From positions 41,438,277 through 41,502,276 of the forward strand of contig NC_065543.1 of the NCBI RefSeq assembly GCF_932294415.1: DNA of 64,000 nucleotides, given 5' to 3'. The DNA is from Quercus robur. Its lineage: Eukaryota; Streptophyta; Magnoliopsida; Fagales; Fagaceae. Both the position numbers and the translations under genes were made by a program. Position 1 is the first letter of the stretch, and every line of letters begins with the position of its first letter. Under the pieces are notes generated by a model that saw only the letters and a list, made by a program, of their open reading frames with translations, was not told the DNA's origin and searched no databases. Positions 59,524-64,000 of this stretch are shown piece by piece.

Positions 59524-60970
59524 ATGGCGTCTTCAACCTCCGCCCAATTTCGAATTACCCCTCCTCCTCCTCCTCCTCCTCCTCCTGCTGGGTATTCCGG
59601 GAAGCTCAATTTGGCTTCTGTTTCCTCCAAAGCGTTTTTCTTTGGACACAAAACGACAGCGTTTTACCCGAACCTAAGAGCGAAGAGCGTGGTGTTGAGA
59701 GTAGTAAACGAGAAAGTGGATGGGTTCGTTTTGGAGACGACGAATTCGGCGAGGGGAGCCGAGTTTCTGCGTGCGTTGACTATGAAGATGGGTCCGCATG
59801 GTGAGCAGATTCCTCTGGTATGAAGGAATTGGTATTATGGGTTTTGTATTTGTTTTGCGTTTTTTGGTAATGGGTTTGTCAAATTTTTTGTTTTTTGTTT
59901 TTTGTTTTTTGTTTTTTTTTTTTTTTTTTGGAAATTGTGATTTGTGACTTTGAAAGTTGAAATTGTGTTGAGAGTGGAAGGAAATTAGAAATGGGGTTCT
60001 CGGTTGGGTTTTGGTTTTGTGTTTTGGGTAATGGGTTTGTAAAAGTTTTTTCCTTTTGGAAATGGTGACATTGAAATGGTGTTTAAGAGAAAGGGAATTA
60101 GAATTTAGAAATGGGGTGATGGGTTTTGTGTTTTTGGTAATGGGTTTGTTAAAAGTTTTTGTCTTTGTTTAAGCGAGGGCTTTATTAATTAATTAATTTT
60201 TATTGGTTTAATATGACAGTATTTGGTTTGTGAATGCGGTATTTGTGCTTTGGTTAGGTGTGGGTTGGATTGTTAAATTCTAGTTGATATTGTGTAAATA
60301 ACTCTGTTGTTTGTTTGATTCATGTGTGACAATTTATTTTCAGTGCCATGGGTTCGATGTTTCACCATTGTCACTAGGTCTTGAAACACTAGGTGGTGTA
60401 ATGACAAAGATCATCCCAAGATATACTACTCTGCCGACCTCCAAGTCAGAGGTGTTCTCCACAGCCGTAGATGGGCAGACTAATGTTAAAATTAATGTTT
60501 TCATAGGAGAGAGAGAATTCGCTTGGGACAACAGATATGTTTGCAGCTTCATTTTGAATATCCCACCTGCACCTCGTGGGGTTCCTCAAATTGAAGTGAA
60601 GTTTTGCATTAATTCGGATGGTATTCTTTCGGTTACTGCGGTTGACAAGGGCACAGGGGAGAAGCGGGGCATTGGCATTATAAATTTGCCCGACAGGAAA
60701 TCGGTATGTTAAAATATATAGGGTTTGGATAAATGTTTGATCTTTATTTCAGTTTGTAGCATGAGGTCAAAAGATGAAAAGGAACAAAGCTAAATGTGTC
60801 AAAATATGCAGATGCGAAGGATGGTTAATGAAGCAGAGAGGTTTGCAAAGGATAACAAGGAGAAGAGAGATGCCATTGACTTTCTCTGTCTACCAGACAG
60901 AGAAACAGCTCAAGGAACATGGAGAGACAAGGTTCTTGCCCCAGAAAACAATTTAATGGACGGGTTTTAG
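59524..60970 (+). pseudogene. HSP70: Chloroplast HSP70 pseudogene, 5' and central part
   Basis: Exon-like piece 59524-59817 encodes a plastid-transit-like N-terminus (MASSTSAQF, then a proline run) and VNEKVDGFVLETTNSA, the degenerate start of the HSP70 ATPase domain. The piece then becomes unrelated. Piece 60344-60703 encodes the substrate-binding domain ([20 protein letters not shown], then [14 protein letters not shown], then [13 protein letters not shown]). Piece 60812-60970 encodes RMVNEAERFAKDNKEKRDAID, then shifts frame. GT-AG borders remain in phase 0. Almost all of the ATPase domain is deleted, so no working chaperone is possible. The copy belongs to the chloroplast stromal Hsc70 type. 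Confidence 0.85.
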
Positions 60971-61339
60971 CCGCCCCCTAAACAAATGGGACGGGGATGG
61001 GGTTAACATTTTCCCCTGCACCCGGCCTGTTTTTATTTAAATAATTTAAAAAAATATTTTTATAAGTTTTTAGTAAGACATTCATATGTGTTTTTAGCCT
61101 TTTTTTACTTTAAATTTATAATTTTTTTTATATATCGTATTATTAAATTTATACTTTTATGTTTTAATATGTACGTTTTTTATACTTTTTAATTGTTGTG
61201 TTGCTATGTTTGAATTGTTTTTGTACTTCTTATTATTTGAATTCTTGTATTGTTATACTTTTAAAAGGTTTTGTAGTGTTAGAACTTTTTTTTTATAAAT
61301 GTTTTATGAGTTTTAATCTAATGCATTCAAAATAGACTT

Positions 61340-62567
61340 TCAGGAAAAATTACATTTTATACCCTAAACTATTTGAATGTACATTTTATAACCTAAACTA
61401 TCACACTACCCTCCATTACTTTTACTATTAAATTAAATAGAAATTAATATCACATGTCTTGCACATTATTTTCGCTTAGGTGTCACATTTTTAAAGTCCA
61501 TAACACGTTTTTCACAAACAATTAAAAACAAAATGTTTTTTCCTATCAAAAAAAAAAAAAAAACAAAACAAAACAAAATGTTTTTTCTTTTTTCTTTTTT
61601 TCTAGTCTTTCTCTCTCTGCGTACAGCCCTTCCCCTCTCTCCTGCCCAGCAGCTCTTCCCCTGTATGATTGACTGTATTTCTTTTCCGAGAACATCAAAG
61701 GTCAAAGCTGGCACCGTATGACTGACTATATTGTATTTTATAAAGCCCTGAAGGACATTGCAATGAGTTTTAATTTTCAAAGAACTACGTAATATTGCTA
61801 GTCCTTTAATTCCATTAAACAAGAGCCAATTCAACACCATCTTTGTGTTGCTTGTAAAAACTAATGAGCTAATCTTGGAAATGAATAGCAAAACAAGACT
61901 AAAATGTTTTAATCTATTTCCCTCTATTTGGAAAACCGAACATAAAGTCAAATAATGGGTCATTTGATATAGGAGTTTAAACAAATGTTTTTAGTTTTTA
62001 AATAATATTACACGTATTTTAACACACGTTTTCACCTAGACATATTTCCAAAAAATACAAATAATATTACTAGAACAACAGTACCAAACAACCCCATAAT
62101 TCCCAGAAAACAACGGTGGTATGTTTAGGCAAGCCCAAAAGTAGGGAAGCTACCAATCACTTCATTTGACCTTAGGAGGACTTGTACTTATCAATAATTG
62201 ATTAGGGGAGAAGAGAAACTGAATAATGGTAAAGAGAAGAAGAGTTGCCATGGACAAGAGAGAGGGGAAGAGTTGTACCTGTACGTACAAGAGAGAGACA
62301 TGGAAAAAAAAATGAGAAAAGAAATAAGCATTTGATTTTAATTATTAGTGAAAAGGGTGTTTTGGTCATTAAACAATGTGTCACCTAAGTAAAAATCATG
62401 TGCAAGTCATGTGATATTAATTTCAGTTTAACTTAATAATAAAAGTAATGTGGCGATGCAAAGTGTGATAATTGTGATAGTTTAGGATGCAAAGTGTGCA
62501 TTCGAATAATTTAAGGTATAAAATGTAATGTAGTGTATAGTTTAGGGTAGTAAAGTTTAATTTCCGC
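61340..62567. mobile_element. Long-TIR (Mutator-like) non-autonomous transposon in the HSP70 pseudogene
   Basis: The left end contains ATTACATTTTATACCCTAAACTAT and ATATCACATGTCTTGCACAT. The right end contains their complements in mirrored order (ATGTGCAAGTCATGTGATAT, then ATAGTTTAGGGTAG). The inverted repeats run over about 180 bp and, more loosely, to about 300 bp (the CT-rich blocks at 61590-61650 and 62255-62335). The interior ORFs are low-complexity. The element separates the HSP70 central part from its C-terminus. Confidence 0.75.
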
Positions 62568-62579
62568 AAACTTTTAATA

Positions 62580-62586
<7 letters not shown>

Positions 62587-62631
<45 letters not shown>
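62587..62631. repeat. TA microsatellite
   Basis: A perfect TA run of about 44 bp sits next to the transposon end. Comparable TA runs lie at 2588-2632, 25339-25377 and 42006-42033. Confidence 0.9.
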
Positions 62632-62634
<3 letters not shown>

Positions 62635-62668
62635 GGGTGTGGAGGGATAGGCACCCGTAGGACCCGCT

Positions 62669-62872
62669 AGAAGTTCAACACAAGCCATCAAGGATGCCAT
62701 TGCAACTCTCAATCAAGAAGTCATGCAACTAGGTCAGTCCCTTTACAACCAACCAGGTGCTCCTGGTACTAGGCCTAGACCTACTCTTGGCAATGAATCC
62801 AAGCCTTCAGAATCATCAGGCAAGGAGCTTGAAGGAGATCTTATAGAAGCAGATTTCACCAAGAGCAATTGA
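62669..62872 (+). pseudogene. HSP70: Chloroplast HSP70 pseudogene, C-terminal exon remnant
   Basis: An open stretch encodes STQAIKDAIATLNQEVMQ, then LGQSLYNQPGAPG, and ends GDLIEADFTKSN before TGA at 62870-62872. This is the C-terminal tail of the plastid HSP70 whose middle lies at 60344-60970. It has been cut off by the inserted transposon and the TA repeat. Confidence 0.85.
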
Positions 62873-64000
62873 GATAGCAAAATTTTGATATTTTTTGCCA
62901 TCCTTTTCTTCCTTTCTAATGTGTGTAAGAATTGATTTTGTAGGATCAGATTTGGTTGCTATTTGGTTAACAGCTCCAGCCATTTTTAGTTGTGGAAAAG
63001 AATGCTATTAGAAATAAAGTTGAAACCACTATAATAGTTTCCATTGATATCAAAACCTCTGGGTGACTATAGTCCCATGTACTTTGTAAGGGTCATTCTA
63101 CAGTACCCCCTATTTGTTTTGGGGGGTACGGTACCCTCCCAAATCTTAACCATTAATTTATCATTGTTTCAATCCTAGCCATTCATTTAATTTTAATGGA
63201 AACCGGTTATTGGTAAAGTAGGTCAGTGTATATAAACTAAAAAAACTTCAGATTAATCCTATCTCTGCTTTTTCTCTTGCATTCTCTGCTCCTTCTTCCT
63301 CTAATTATTCGATTCTTTCTTCTTCCTCTGGTTCTCAAATTCTTCCTCTCTATTTATCTCTTCCTCGACTCGTGACAAGCTTCTTCTTCTTCTCCTCTCT
63401 CTTTTTGGTAGCCACACTATTCAAGTTTGTTTCTCTCAACTCTTCTCTTCCTCTTTAATCTCTCCATTTCTCAATTGTTCAGGTTTTTCTGTGGGTATTT
63501 GGGTTTCATTTGATTTTTTTTTTTTTTTTTTTTTTGGTTTGGGTTTTGTTTTATAGTATTTTCTGTGATTTGTATATGGGTTTGTCTTTATTTTATATTT
63601 ATGTTTTCATTTGTTGGTTTTAAATGCAAATTACTTGTTTTGAAAAGATGTCAAAAATCACCAAGTTGTCTTGAAAACATCTAACATGACCAAAATATCT
63701 TTCCAATCACTTAAAAAAATCCAAGATATCTAACATGACCAATTGAGTGGTTTTGATGCTATTATGGTAATTTTCAAAATATTTAGTATTTTAATCATTC
63801 TAGGTATTTTTAGCGCTACTTTGTTCATTTTCAGTATCTTTTTATTATTAATTTTGAAAGTTTAAAAATGCATTTTAGTCATTTTATAGGTTAATGAAGG
63901 TTTTTTGGTCATATTTGAGGCATTGGGTTATTTTAGTTGATAGGCCAAAAAGGTATTAACCCCTTATGATGAATTAATTGATTAATTAGCCAAGTTTATT
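62873..64000. other. 3' flank of the HSP70 pseudogene and a possible promoter of a gene beyond the window
   Basis: To about 63060 the sequence looks like a 3' UTR. A TATA-like TGTATATAAAC at 63228-63238 is followed by a long CT-rich leader (63250-63480) and an intron-like T-rich stretch, a plant 5'-UTR layout on the plus strand. No coding sequence is reached before 64000. Confidence 0.35.

Noticed and set aside
61466-61984. 172-codon minus-strand ORF
   Set aside because: It runs through the inverted repeat and homopolymer tracts of the long-TIR transposon and has low complexity with no domain.
1-64000. tRNA or rRNA genes
   Set aside because: I found only SINE-like A/B-box pairs (57280-57393, 44918-45020, 24655-24745). 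None has the acceptor-stem pairing of a real tRNA, and no rRNA sequence is present.

Overview
This is nuclear DNA of a flowering plant, most likely a woody eudicot. The genes have GT-AG introns, the intergenic DNA is AT-rich, and nested LTR retrotransposons, MITEs, a SINE and LINE remnants are present. The species cannot be named from the sequence alone. Three kinds of host locus are recognisable. The first (about 0.2-26 kb) is a tandem array of five small genes for secreted CTNIP/SCREW-type phytocytokine precursors (N-terminal signal peptide, C-terminal SGPxPCT[N/Y]IPGR...C core). Only the fourth copy (22400-22621) is intact. The others carry a nonsense codon, a 5' deletion, a 5-bp frameshift insertion or a severe truncation. 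The second (28.8-29.7 kb, minus) is a two-exon gene for a short atypical HLH protein of the PRE/KIDARI family. The third (52.2-59.2 kb, minus) is a complete four-exon MAG2/RINT1 gene (809 aa, ER-Golgi tethering). It lies head-to-head with a decayed chloroplast HSP70 pseudogene (59.5-62.9 kb) that has lost most of its ATPase domain and is split by a long-TIR transposon.

Two nearly complete Ty3/gypsy retrotransposons of the Tat/Retand type dominate the rest. Element 1 (5154-16356, plus) sits inside the CTNIP array with a perfect CATAA duplication. Element 2 (30949-41205, minus) is flanked by TCCAA. Each has near-identical LTRs (7/602 and 4/489 differences), the same PBS, a gag-pol with protease, RT, two RNase H domains and integrase, a tandem-repeat block behind pol, and a spliced gene on the opposite strand between pol and the 3' LTR. 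gag-pol is broken in both: two stops plus a 44-bp deletion in element 1, and three stops in element 2. The antisense gene of element 2 is fully open (634 codons over four coding exons, with a TATA box and an intron in the 5' leader). That of element 1 has the same exon structure and phases with a single stop.

The most unusual signal is the hexamer TGACGG/CCGTCA. It is packed into the LTR of element 1, the post-pol tandem repeats and the whole antisense-gene region, including its exons, while gag-pol is at or only slightly above background. Together with the conserved antisense gene this suggests a self-recognition or regulatory module carried by these elements, comparable in logic to sequence-specific anti-silencing systems of other plant transposons. 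This is an inference.

Other mobile DNA includes a solo LTR (1472-4030, ATTCC duplication), a GGGC-rich non-autonomous hAT element (23915-24969, GTTACATG duplication), a probable second solo LTR (42645-43479), several MITEs, a SINE and LINE fragments in MAG2 intron 2, and a recent 611-bp tandem duplication (44666-45887). The remaining long stretches are AT-rich and hold no gene I can support.
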